Part shown: piece by piece, positions 50,168 to 58,231 of the stretch
How positions within the stretch are numbered: position 1 is the stretch's first letter
How the letters are laid out: the number at the start of each line of letters is the position of its first letter
Source: Candidatus Onthenecus intestinigallinarum
GTDB taxonomy: Bacteria > Bacillota > Clostridia > Christensenellales > Aristaeellaceae
Assembly (NCBI GenBank): GCA_018713325.1
Contig: DVFJ01000030.1
Coordinates: forward strand, 1 to 64,000
Length of the DNA stretch: 64,000 nt
Direction: 5' to 3'
Notes under the pieces: generated by a model
Databases searched by the model: none
What the model saw: the letters and a program-made list of their open reading frames with translations, nothing else
What the model was told of the DNA's origin: nothing
Made by a program: the position numbers and the translations under genes

Positions 50168-50930
50168 AATTTGCGTCGAGCTCGGGCGGCGCGTCGGCGG
50201 GGCGCTTCTTCTTGCCCATGAAGGCGTCGTAGGCGTCCATGACCTCCTGCACGTCGCCGCTCATGCGCACGCGCCCCTCGTGCAGCCACACGGCCTGGTC
50301 GCACAGGGAGCGGATGGTATCGGAGTTGTGCGAGACGATGACGACCGTGCGCTCCTCGCTGCTGATGAGCTCGCGCAGCTTTTCCGAGCTCTTCTGGCGA
50401 AACGCCGCGTCGCCCACGCTGAGCACCTCGTCGATGAGCAGGATGTCCGTGCGCAGGATGCAGGAGATGGAGAAGGACAGCTTGGAGTACATGCCGCTGG
50501 AGTAGGTCGACACGGGCTTGTCGATGAAGTCGCCCAGCTCGGAGAACGCGACGATCTCGTCGTAGCGCGCGCGGATCTCCGACAGCGGCAGGCCCATCAG
50601 CAGCCCGACGAGGTAGATGTTGTCCGCGCCGGACAGCTCGCGCTGAAAGCCCACGCCGATGGCCAGCAGGGACACGGAGTGGCCGTGCAGGTCGATCTCG
50701 CCCGCATCGGGGGAGAAGACGCCCGCGATGGCGCGCAGCAGCGTGGACTTGCCGCTGCCGTTCTTGCCGACCAGGCCCGTGATGCCGCCGCGGCGCACCG
50801 AAAAGGACACGCCCCGCACCGCCTCGAACGCGTCGCGCTTGGCGCGCGGATTGGAGAGCAGTTGGCGCAGGGGCACGGAGCGGATCGTGCGGTAGGTGAT
50901 GCGCACGTCCCGTACGTCGATTGCGTTCAT
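50166..50930 (-). CDS. ABC transporter ATP-binding protein for polysaccharide export (Wzt/TagH-like)
   Basis: 254 residues. Walker A GKNGSGKST, signature-like YSSGMYSKLSFSIS (the family's variant of LSGGQ), Walker B ILLIDEVLSVGDAAF and the switch His in IVSHNSD. The YSSGM motif and missing sugar-binding C-terminal extension match TagH/Wzt-type exporters of teichoic acid or O-antigen-like polymers. The start at 50930 follows GGTGG and lies 2 bp from the stop of the partner permease gene. Acts in the cytoplasm with the permease at 50933. Confidence 0.9.
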   Translation of the reverse strand: MNAIDVRDVRITYRTIRSVPLRQLLSNPRAKRDAFEAVRGVSFSVRRGGITGLVGKNGSGKSTLLRAIAGVFSPDAGEIDLHGHSVSLLAIGVGFQRELSGADNIYLVGLLMGLPLSEIRARYDEIVAFSELGDFIDKPVSTYSSGMYSKLSFSISCILRTDILLIDEVLSVGDAAFRQKSSEKLRELISSEERTVVIVSHNSDTIRSLCDQAVWLHEGRVRMSGDVQEVMDAYDAFMGKKKRPADAPPELDAN

Positions 50931-50932
50931 GC

Positions 50933-51718
50933 TCACACCACCTTTACGTAGCTGTTCTCGTGACGGTACGTCAGACGGATGCCGGCGGCGGCCAGCGCAA
51001 GCCCCACCAGGAACCAGGCGAGCAACACGGGCAGGTTGGGCGCGCTCTGGTACATGACGGCCTGGCGCAGCGAGTGGATCAGGAAGGCGATGGGATTGAG
51101 GTGCAGCAGGATGTCGCTGTAGGGCTGGGGCACGCCGCTCTGGATGTCGAAGAAGATGCCCGACATGTAGTAGACGAGCCGCAGCAGCACGCTCATGATG
51201 TTGGACAGGTCGCGAAAGTACACGCCCATGTGCAGCACGATGCTGCTCAGGCCGAAGGTTACCACGTACAGCGAAAGGAACAGCGGGAGGCAGTAGAGCA
51301 GGTTCCACGTCAGGCGCACGGAGAAGGCCGCGCACATGACGAACACCAGCAGGAACGCGACGGACATCTTGAACAGGGCGACGAAGATCTTCGTGTTGAG
51401 CAGGATGAACTTGGGCACGTAGACCTTGGACAACAGCCCCTTGGACGAGCGGATGAGGTTCGCGCTGGCCATGACCGAGCCGTTGAACATCTTCCACACG
51501 TTCAGGCCGATGAAGACGTAGATGTGGAAGTTGGGCATCCGCTTGTCAAAGACGACCTGCACGATGAACGTATAGACCAGCATGAACAGCAGCGGATCCA
51601 GGAACCACCACAGCCAGTTGAGGTAGGAGCCGGCCACCTCGCTCTTGAGCGTGGCGCGCACGGCGTACAGGCAGTAGGCGTTGTACTTTTTAAGATCCCG
51701 AACGACCCGGCGGATCAT
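50933..51718 (-). CDS. ABC-2 type polysaccharide export permease (Wzm/TagG-like)
   Basis: 261 residues with six membrane helices and the ABC-2 permease pattern of TagG/Wzm: YLNWLWWFLDPLLFMLVYTFIVQVVF near the N-terminus and SGIFFDIQSG (an elbow with Gly) before LHLNPIAFLIHSLRQAVM. It forms the export channel with the ATPase downstream. It overlaps the glycosyltransferase gene upstream by 29 bp. The polymer exported is unknown, though the operon's pyruvyltransferase suggests a pyruvylated one. Confidence 0.9.
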   Translation of the reverse strand: MIRRVVRDLKKYNAYCLYAVRATLKSEVAGSYLNWLWWFLDPLLFMLVYTFIVQVVFDKRMPNFHIYVFIGLNVWKMFNGSVMASANLIRSSKGLLSKVYVPKFILLNTKIFVALFKMSVAFLLVFVMCAAFSVRLTWNLLYCLPLFLSLYVVTFGLSSIVLHMGVYFRDLSNIMSVLLRLVYYMSGIFFDIQSGVPQPYSDILLHLNPIAFLIHSLRQAVMYQSAPNLPVLLAWFLVGLALAAAGIRLTYRHENSYVKVV

Positions 51719-52826
51719 GCGGGGCGTCCCCCTTTCTGATGGCGCTCAGCGCCTTGAGCTTGAGCCGCCAGTAGAGGCGACGGGGCAGCTTGAAGGTCCG
51801 GACAAGGCCGGCGCGCAGCAGCAGCGGCATCACGCTGCCGCAGTTGCGCCTGCACCAGCGCAGCACCTCCCGCTTTTGCCGCCAGGTGCTCTTCGTGCCG
51901 GCAAAATAGTAGCGCACGGAGGAGAAGACCTGCTCGCGGTACCACGCGCGCACGTCCCCGCCGTAGCGCCGCTCGGCCAGGCGGCAGATGTTTGCCTTTT
52001 CCTCCAGATTGTCCATCAGGAAGCCGTGCGGCAGCGCGCGGGAGATGTTGCCCCCATGCACGCGGTAGGCGCCCACGACGCAGGGCAGCAGGAACGCGTC
52101 GCCAAAGCACAGCGCGCGAAGGTACAGCGAGGCGTCGTTCATCATCTGCATCTGCGCAAAGCCCGCCTGCTCCAGCACGCTGCGGCGAAACACCGCCGGG
52201 AAGCTGGAGGAGGGCTTGTCGTACCGGCGGATGAAGCCCAGCAAGTAGTCCCGGCCCGACAGGAAGCCCGTGACGTTCAGCGGGCGGAACGAGCAGAACC
52301 GCTGCTCCGCGCTGTAGGTAACGGTGTTGCCCGCCACCAGCGCGCAGCCGGGATGCTCGCGGTGCGCGCGCAGCGCCGTCTCGAAAAAGCGCGGCTCGAG
52401 GTACTGGTCGTCGTCGTCGATGTAGACGACGAACGCGCCGCCGCTGGCCAGATAGCCGCGCCTGCGCGCGCCGCCCGGCCCCAGAGACGTCTCGTTGCGC
52501 AGGTACCGCACGCGCGGCTCGCCGCCAAAGCGCGCGGCGACGGCTCCGGCAGTGCCGTCGGTCGAGGCGTCGTCCACCACGATCGCCTCCACGCGCCGGT
52601 GCGTCTGCTCCAGAATGCTGTCCACACAGCGCAGCAGCAGCTCCCGGCGGTTGTGCGTGGGCACGATCACGCTGATGAGCGCGCCGTCCGGGTCGTCCGC
52701 GGGCGGCGGCTCGGGTTCGCGCCATTCCAGGCCGCACAGCGCGGCGATGCGGTTCAGGCACGCGGGCGAAAAGCGCTCCCGGTCCTCCTGCGAGAGCCGG
52801 AGCAGGTCCTCGTCGGTGGCGATCAT
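51690..52826 (-). CDS. Family 2 glycosyltransferase
   Basis: 378 residues. The GT2 domain begins after a 45-residue N-terminal extension: ISVIVPTHNRRELLLRCVDSILEQTHRRVEAIVVDDASTDGT, then FVVYIDDDDQYLEPRF (metal-binding DDD). A C-terminal 130-residue part is basic (FKLPRRLYWRLKLKAL). It transfers a sugar from a nucleotide donor at the cytoplasmic face. Its ATG overlaps the stop of the pyruvyltransferase gene by ATGA. Donor sugar not predictable. Confidence 0.9.
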   Translation of the reverse strand: MIATDEDLLRLSQEDRERFSPACLNRIAALCGLEWREPEPPPADDPDGALISVIVPTHNRRELLLRCVDSILEQTHRRVEAIVVDDASTDGTAGAVAARFGGEPRVRYLRNETSLGPGGARRRGYLASGGAFVVYIDDDDQYLEPRFFETALRAHREHPGCALVAGNTVTYSAEQRFCSFRPLNVTGFLSGRDYLLGFIRRYDKPSSSFPAVFRRSVLEQAGFAQMQMMNDASLYLRALCFGDAFLLPCVVGAYRVHGGNISRALPHGFLMDNLEEKANICRLAERRYGGDVRAWYREQVFSSVRYYFAGTKSTWRQKREVLRWCRRNCGSVMPLLLRAGLVRTFKLPRRLYWRLKLKALSAIRKGDAPHDPPGRSGS

Positions 52827-53950
52827 GGGCGGTCCTCCTTCAGCAGCGCGTCCAGCGCGGCAAACTGCGCCTGCGCCCGCCGGCAGATGTCGGCGCAGTC
52901 CGGCGCGGGCAGGGCGAGCAATTCGTCCGCGGCCGCGCGCGCGTCGACCCGGTCGATGTGCAGGATGTCATAGCCCGCGAAGAAGGGCACGTCCTGCAGC
53001 GCATGGCGCATCTTGTCGTCGTAGCACAGCGGCATGACCGGCTTGCCCAGGCGCCAGCCGATGACCATCGCGTGAAAGCGGGAGGCCACGACGCAGCGGC
53101 ATGAGGCAAACGCGTCCAGCAGCGCGTCCAAGTCGCCGTCGTAGCACAATACGGACGCGTTCGCAAAGCCCGCCTCGCGGCAGCGCGCATCCAGCCGCCG
53201 GGCGACCTCGTCGTCGCGCTGGTCGGCGCAGAAGGCCACAAAACAGGTCTCCAGGCCCCGCTCCTGCAGGCGGCAGGCGAGCTCGAAGAGCTTCTGCTCG
53301 TAGGCAGGTTCCATCTGTCGCAGCGCCTCCGGCCGTCCGGCGCGGCTGCACAGCAGCACGGAGATCATCGCGACGGGCCGCTCGGGCCGCTCGCGCGCGG
53401 GCAGCGTGAACGCCGCGTCGGGCGCCCAGCGGACGTTTGCCAGCGCGGGGAAGAGCGCCTTGGAATAGCTGTCGCGGAAGCACACGTCCGTGACGCGGGC
53501 AAAGCACTCCGCGTAGGCCGCGCGGTAGCCTTCGTCCGCATAGGGGCCGAAGTTCGCGCTGACGATCAGGTACGAGCGGGTCAGCAGCGTGCGCTGCAGC
53601 TGGCGGCGCACGCCGCCGGCCCAGCGCCTGCCCCGCTGCACGAAGACGCTGCCCGCGATGTACACGCCCACGGGATAGCGGCGCGAGAGCAGCCGGGCGA
53701 TGCGAAACGGCAGCGCGCAGCGGATGCCACGGTTGACAAGCTTGGCCTCCAGCCCGGTCAGCTTGACGGCGAGCGTCACGCGACGCGAGGGCTTGAGGTT
53801 GGGCAGCGCGCGCAGCGACGCGCTGCGCACCGCCTGGCGGGAGATGTAAAACGTCGCCTGCGGGTAGCGCTCGCACAGCAGCCGGACGAACAGGTCGTCG
53901 CCCACGTTGTTGGCCAGAAAGGCGTATACCAGGACCTTCTTGTGTTGCAT
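52823..53950 (-). CDS. Polysaccharide pyruvyl transferase family protein (CsaB-like)
   Basis: 375 residues with the pyruvyltransferase family pattern: VLVYAFLANNVGDDLFVRLLCERYP at the start, SANFGPYADEGY in the middle, and CRCVVASRFHAMVIGWRLGKPVMPLCYDDK (the conserved SRFH loop with Arg and His) near the end. Members put a pyruvate ketal on sugars of wall polymers, which can bind SLH domains. Start 53950; 14 bp from the upstream GT2 gene. The family match is good, the exact acceptor unknown. Confidence 0.85.
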   Translation of the reverse strand: MQHKKVLVYAFLANNVGDDLFVRLLCERYPQATFYISRQAVRSASLRALPNLKPSRRVTLAVKLTGLEAKLVNRGIRCALPFRIARLLSRRYPVGVYIAGSVFVQRGRRWAGGVRRQLQRTLLTRSYLIVSANFGPYADEGYRAAYAECFARVTDVCFRDSYSKALFPALANVRWAPDAAFTLPARERPERPVAMISVLLCSRAGRPEALRQMEPAYEQKLFELACRLQERGLETCFVAFCADQRDDEVARRLDARCREAGFANASVLCYDGDLDALLDAFASCRCVVASRFHAMVIGWRLGKPVMPLCYDDKMRHALQDVPFFAGYDILHIDRVDARAAADELLALPAPDCADICRRAQAQFAALDALLKEDRP

Positions 53951-53964
53951 CGGCTCTCCCTCCG

Positions 53965-54918
53965 TCAGCGAAGGCGCGAAAACAGGTTCATCCCCAGCAG
54001 CGTGCAGGCCGCTGCCGCGCGGTTTTTGGGCCGCGCCTGCGCGTCGGCAAGCATCCGCCGGCGGTCGGCGCGGATCGCGCGCCACAGCGACACCTTGCGC
54101 GCATACAGCGGGTCGCCCGGCCCGACGCCGCGCATCCAGCGCAGCACCTGGCAGTATGCGCTGAACCGGCGCGCCAGCGCGGCCGGGAGCGCCTCGGGGC
54201 AGCGGGACTGCGCGAAGGAGACGATCTCGTCGGCAGCGTCGGCCGCATCCAACACCGCCGGGCGAAACGCTTGGCGCATCGTGCCCTCGGGATTGATGCG
54301 GTACAGGTACAGCGGCTCGCGCACATAGGCGACCCGTTCGGCGTCAAAGAGCATGCGGTAGACGGCGAACAGATCCTCAAAGATGCGCCCCTCGGGGAAC
54401 GGATGCGCGCGCACCAACTCTGTGCGGTACATTTTCCCCCAGGGAGCGGTGTCATAATCCCGTTGGTACAGCATCCGGCGCATGGCCTGCGCGCCGGTCA
54501 TGACCTCGACTCCGCCGCGCTTGGCAGGCGCAGGCGGCGCGTCGCCGTGAAAGGTCCGTGCGTCGCATATGGCTGCGTCTGCCCCGGCCTGCGTCATTGC
54601 GCGCAGAAGCGACCCGACCAGATCCGGCTCGATTTGGTCGTCGCTGTCCACGAACGTCAGGTACGCCCCGCGTGCGGCGGCAACGCCGGCGTTGCGCGCG
54701 GCCGCCTGTCCGGCGTTGGGCTGATGGATCACGCGAATGCGCGCGTCCTCCCGGGCGTAGCGGTCCAGCAGCTCGGGGCAGCGGTCCGGGCTGCCGTCAT
54801 CGACGCACACGACGTCCAGCGCGCCGTAGCGCTGGGCGCGGATGCTCTGCACGCAGGCGGGCAGATAGGCCTCCGCGCGGTAGACGGGCACGACGAGCGA
54901 GATCAGCGGCTGGGGCAT
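53965..54918 (-). CDS. Family 2 glycosyltransferase, first gene of the surface-polymer operon
   Basis: 317 residues. GT2 motifs LISLVVPVYRAEAYLPACVQSIRAQRYGALDVVCVDDGSPD (nucleotide-sugar binding) and YLTFVDSDDQIEPDLV (D-x-D), then GRIFEDLFAVYRML with the acidic catalytic pair. The start at 54918 follows AGGAGG. A perfect sigma-A promoter lies 58 bp upstream, so the order of transcription is GT2, pyruvyltransferase, GT2, permease, ATPase. Confidence 0.92.
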   Translation of the reverse strand: MPQPLISLVVPVYRAEAYLPACVQSIRAQRYGALDVVCVDDGSPDRCPELLDRYAREDARIRVIHQPNAGQAAARNAGVAAARGAYLTFVDSDDQIEPDLVGSLLRAMTQAGADAAICDARTFHGDAPPAPAKRGGVEVMTGAQAMRRMLYQRDYDTAPWGKMYRTELVRAHPFPEGRIFEDLFAVYRMLFDAERVAYVREPLYLYRINPEGTMRQAFRPAVLDAADAADEIVSFAQSRCPEALPAALARRFSAYCQVLRWMRGVGPGDPLYARKVSLWRAIRADRRRMLADAQARPKNRAAAACTLLGMNLFSRLR

Positions 54919-54976
54919 GGGCGGGCCTCCTTTCCTGGCGCACGAAAAGGCCCGGCGGAGCGGGCGTTTAAGGATG

Positions 54977-55005
54977 ATTGTATCGCGAAATCCATTCCCT
55001 GTCAA
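54977..55005 (-). promoter_or_regulatory. Promoter of the surface-polymer operon
   Basis: Minus strand: TTGACA (55005-55000), 17-bp spacer, TACAAT (54982-54977). Confidence 0.88.
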
Positions 55006-55020
55006 CCGGACGGCGGGCGC

Positions 55021-55048
55021 AAAAAAAAGACGCCCGGCGGAGGGCGTC
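55021..55048 (-). terminator. Terminator of the two-component operon
   Basis: Minus strand: GACGCCC-TCCGCC-GGGCGTC hairpin followed by eight T residues, overlapping the end of the kinase gene. Confidence 0.88.
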
Positions 55049-57023
55049 AGGAATGGATAGTGGGTTCGCCTGCGGGCAGGGCGGATGCCGGCTCGTCTGC
55101 CTTCGGATGTGCGTCGGACGCCTGCGGGCAGAAGTGCAGCGTAAAGGTGAAAGCGCTGCCCTCGCCCTGAACGCTTTGCACGGTCAGCTCCTCGCCCAGC
55201 TGCTTCATGATCTCGTGCGCAATGGCCAGGCCCAGGCCGGTGCCCTTGCCCTGGTGGGCCTTGTCGGCCTTGTAGAAGCGCTCGAAGACGTGCGGCAGGT
55301 CGGCCTGGGCGATGCCCGGCCCGGTGTCCTTGACGGTGACGCGCAGCAGCTCGGGCGTCGGCTCGGCCATCAGGTCGATGGTGCCGCCCTCGGGCGTGTA
55401 TTTCATCGCATTGTCCAGGATGGCCACGAGCACCTGCTCGGTGCGGTCGGGGTTACCCAGCACGTCGGGCAGCGCGTCAGGCGCGTGCAGGCGCAGCGTC
55501 TGGCCGTAGTCGTCGGCATACTGCGCGTAGGCGTCGAACACCGAGCGCAGCATGCGGATGGGGTTGAACGGACGCTTCTCCAGCGAACACGTGCCCGATT
55601 GCAGGCGAGACAGCTCGAGCATGTCGCTGACCAGGCGCGACAGGCGCATCGTCTCGCGCAGGATGATGTCATACAGGTGCTGGCGCTGCTCCTCGTCCTT
55701 GACCAGGCCGTCGCGCAGCGGCTCGATCAGGCCGCGCATGGCGGTCAGGGGCGTGCGCAGCTCGTGGGAGACATTGGCCACGTAGTCGCGGCGTGTCTGC
55801 TCCAGGCGCTCAGAGGCGGTGATGTCGCTGAGCACGCCGACCGCGCCTGCGAAGCGGCCGTGTTCGCCCTCGAGCGGGGACACGGACGCGCGCACGACCA
55901 CGTCGCCGAAGTGGACGTTCATCGCGTGCGGCTGGCCGGTGCGCAGCACTTCGTCGTACAGATCCCACACCTCGCCGCAGGAGACGAGCGCGAGCCGGTC
56001 GGCGCCGGCCATGCCCTCGGCCTGCAGGCCGGGCTGCGCATGAAACAGCGCGCGCACGGCGGGGTTGGCATGGGTGACGGCGCCCTGGGCGTCCACGGCG
56101 ATGATGCCCTCGGACAGGCCGTTGAGCGTGGAGCGCAGGCGGTTGCTCTCCACGCGCAGCGCGGAGATGGAACGGCCCAGCTCGCTGGAGAGCATGTTGA
56201 GCGCGCAGCCCAGCGAGCCGATCTCGCCGGGATCGCCCTCGTCCGCGCGCACGGTGAAGTCGCCCGCGGTCATGGCCAGCGCGACGTCGCGCATCTGGCG
56301 CATGGGCCGCGCCAGACGGAATGCGAAGAAGAAGACCGTGGGCAGCATCAGCAGCGCGACGCCAAAGACGGCGATCATCAGCGCATTGGTCAGGCTGTCC
56401 ATGCCGGCCACGACCTCATCCATCGACTGGGCCATGAACACGGCGGCCTGCACCTGATCGCCATAAAAGACGGGCACCGCCACGGCGACCATGCTGCCGC
56501 TGATCTGTTCGGCGCTGTCATTCGTGTCGTCCGACGCGCTCCGGAGGTTGCCCAGCGCGCTGTTGAGCACGCGGCTGGAGCTCGTGTCGGACGACGCGCC
56601 GGTGGCGTCGGTCGTGCTGTCGCTCAGGTCGAGCGCACCGATGTGGGTGCACTCCTGGCCGGAGAGCACCTGAGGCAGCAGGCTCCACAGGCCCTCGGGC
56701 AGGGTGCCCACGCGCCGTCCGGACTTCTGCTGCGTGCGCAGGATCGTCTCGCCCTCCAGGTCCACGACCCAGACGGTGGCGTCCCATTGGGCGGTGTTGG
56801 TGCCGATGAGCGCGACGAGCAGCGAGGAGGGCAGCTGGCCGGACAGATACTGCGCGAAGTTCTCGGCGATGAGCCGGCCCTGAGGCAGCATATCGGCGAT
56901 CTTTTCGGCGGCAAAGATCTGCGGCGAGACGAGCGAGTAGATGCCCGCGATCAGCAGGGCGAACACCAGAATGGTGGACATGACCAGCAGGAGCGTGCGC
57001 CGCAGGAAGGAGCTGCGAATCAT
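55047..57023 (-). CDS. Sensor histidine kinase, PhoR/WalK type
   Basis: 658 residues: membrane helix 1 (about 9-30), an extracellular sensor of about 185 residues with a Ser/Thr/Asp-rich stretch, membrane helix 2 (about 215-237), HAMP (about 240-295), a PAS domain (about 300-410), HisKA with H420 in NVSHELRTPLTAMRG, and HATPase_c (N-box DNAMKYTPEGG, G1 DTGPGIA, G2 GTGLGLAIA). The layout is that of PhoR/WalK. Coupled to the response regulator by ATGA overlap. Signal unknown; phosphate or wall stress is the usual guess. Confidence 0.93.
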   Translation of the reverse strand: MIRSSFLRRTLLLVMSTILVFALLIAGIYSLVSPQIFAAEKIADMLPQGRLIAENFAQYLSGQLPSSLLVALIGTNTAQWDATVWVVDLEGETILRTQQKSGRRVGTLPEGLWSLLPQVLSGQECTHIGALDLSDSTTDATGASSDTSSSRVLNSALGNLRSASDDTNDSAEQISGSMVAVAVPVFYGDQVQAAVFMAQSMDEVVAGMDSLTNALMIAVFGVALLMLPTVFFFAFRLARPMRQMRDVALAMTAGDFTVRADEGDPGEIGSLGCALNMLSSELGRSISALRVESNRLRSTLNGLSEGIIAVDAQGAVTHANPAVRALFHAQPGLQAEGMAGADRLALVSCGEVWDLYDEVLRTGQPHAMNVHFGDVVVRASVSPLEGEHGRFAGAVGVLSDITASERLEQTRRDYVANVSHELRTPLTAMRGLIEPLRDGLVKDEEQRQHLYDIILRETMRLSRLVSDMLELSRLQSGTCSLEKRPFNPIRMLRSVFDAYAQYADDYGQTLRLHAPDALPDVLGNPDRTEQVLVAILDNAMKYTPEGGTIDLMAEPTPELLRVTVKDTGPGIAQADLPHVFERFYKADKAHQGKGTGLGLAIAHEIMKQLGEELTVQSVQGEGSAFTFTLHFCPQASDAHPKADEPASALPAGEPTIHS

Positions 57024-57721
57024 GCGGTGACCTCGAATTTATAGCCTACGCCGTAGACGGTGACAATTTCCCACCCCTGGGGATTGCTCAGCTTCTGGCG
57101 CAGGCGCTTGATGTGGGTGTCGACAGTGCGGGTATCGCCGAAGAAGTCGTAGCCCCAGATGCGCGAGAGGATCTGTTCGCGCTCAAACACGCGGCCGGGA
57201 TGGCTGGCCAGCAGGTGGAGCAGTTCGACCTCGCGCGGGGTACAGGCGACGGCCTCACCGTCCAGGCGCACGCTGTAGCGCTCGGGCTGGATCTCCAGGT
57301 TGCCGTAGCGCAGGGTGGTGAGCTCTTCCTGCTTCTCCGTTTCGCTCGAGGCGCCGGCGCGCCGCAGCACGGCCTTGATGCGGGAGATGACCTCGCGCGG
57401 GCTGAAGGGCTTGACGATGTAGTCGTCCGCGCCCATCTCCAGGCCGAGGATGCGGTCGATCTCCTCGCCGCGCGCCGTGAGCATGATGATGGGCAGCTGG
57501 CTCTTCTTGCGGATCGCCTGGCAGACCTCCATGCCGGACAGCCCCGGCATCATCTGGTCGAGGATCATCAGGTCAAAGCGGTTCTGATCGATCATCTGCA
57601 GCGCCTGCTGGCCGTCATAGGCGTCGGCGTGCGTGAATTCTTCGTTGTCCAGATACAGGGCCAGGGACTGATGGACGACGGGATCGTCGTCGCAGATGAG
57701 AATGTTGGGGGCCTTGGTCAT
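57020..57721 (-). CDS. Response regulator, OmpR/PhoB family
   Basis: 233 residues. The receiver domain has acidic D11-D12-D13, phospho-acceptor D55 (LMILDQMMPG), the switch Thr in MLTARGEE and K104-area KPFSPREV. The C-terminal winged helix is of OmpR type (FEREQILSRIWGYDFFGDTRTVDTHIKRLRQKL). Start 57721 six bases after GAGGTG. With the kinase downstream it forms a PhoP-PhoR- or WalR-WalK-like pair; the lack of walH/walI-type genes makes WalRK less likely. Confidence 0.94.
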   Translation of the reverse strand: MTKAPNILICDDDPVVHQSLALYLDNEEFTHADAYDGQQALQMIDQNRFDLMILDQMMPGLSGMEVCQAIRKKSQLPIIMLTARGEEIDRILGLEMGADDYIVKPFSPREVISRIKAVLRRAGASSETEKQEELTTLRYGNLEIQPERYSVRLDGEAVACTPREVELLHLLASHPGRVFEREQILSRIWGYDFFGDTRTVDTHIKRLRQKLSNPQGWEIVTVYGVGYKFEVTA

Positions 57722-57824
57722 GCGAATCACCTCGTTTCGCGTCGTCTTCACGCGCTGCATACAGCATAGCACGGCATTGTGTCGCCGGTGTGACGGCGCA
57801 AAGGGAAAATCTTGAATGCACGCT

Positions 57825-58205
57825 TCAGCGCGCCGCGTGCGCCTGCACGAAGACCTGTAGACGGGAGACGGTCTCATCGCTGATGACATGCTCGATGCGG
57901 CAGGCGTCGGCCTCAGCCGCCTGGGGCGGCACGCCCAGCACGTCGCGCATGAAGGCGAGCAGCACCTCGTGACGCCAGGCGATGCGGTGGGCCATCTCCA
58001 CGCCGGCTTCGGTCAGCTCGATGCACTGGTAGGGCTGCTGGCGCACATAGCCGCGCTCCTTGAGCACGCGCAGCGCCTTGTTGACGCTCACCTTGCTCAC
58101 GCCCAGGCGCTCGGCCACGTCCACCGAGCGCACCGGTCCCAGGTGCGACAGGTCGTGAATGACATCCAGATAGCCCTCCGCCGAAATGGTGAGCGGTTCG
58201 ATCAT
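57825..58205 (-). CDS. DtxR-family metalloregulator, second iron-type copy
   Basis: 126 residues: winged helix (SVDVAERLGVSKVSVNKALRVL, about residues 27-48) and metal/dimer domain. Ligands align exactly with DtxR numbering: H79, C102, E105, H106 (ACRIEH), so iron-type sensing is likely; no SH3 domain. It is the third DtxR-like gene of the window and shares only moderate identity with the one at 4628. GGAGGG precedes the ATG at 58205. No GTTA-N8-TAAC site is seen nearby. Targets unknown. Confidence 0.85.
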   Translation of the reverse strand: MIEPLTISAEGYLDVIHDLSHLGPVRSVDVAERLGVSKVSVNKALRVLKERGYVRQQPYQCIELTEAGVEMAHRIAWRHEVLLAFMRDVLGVPPQAAEADACRIEHVISDETVSRLQVFVQAHAAR

Positions 58206-58231
58206 GCAATCCCTCCGATCTCGGGGCGGTG

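Noticed and set aside
57020-57023. Calling the two-component pair WalRK
   Set aside because: The kinase layout would fit, but the accessory genes that usually follow walK are absent, so a PhoPR-like neutral name is safer.
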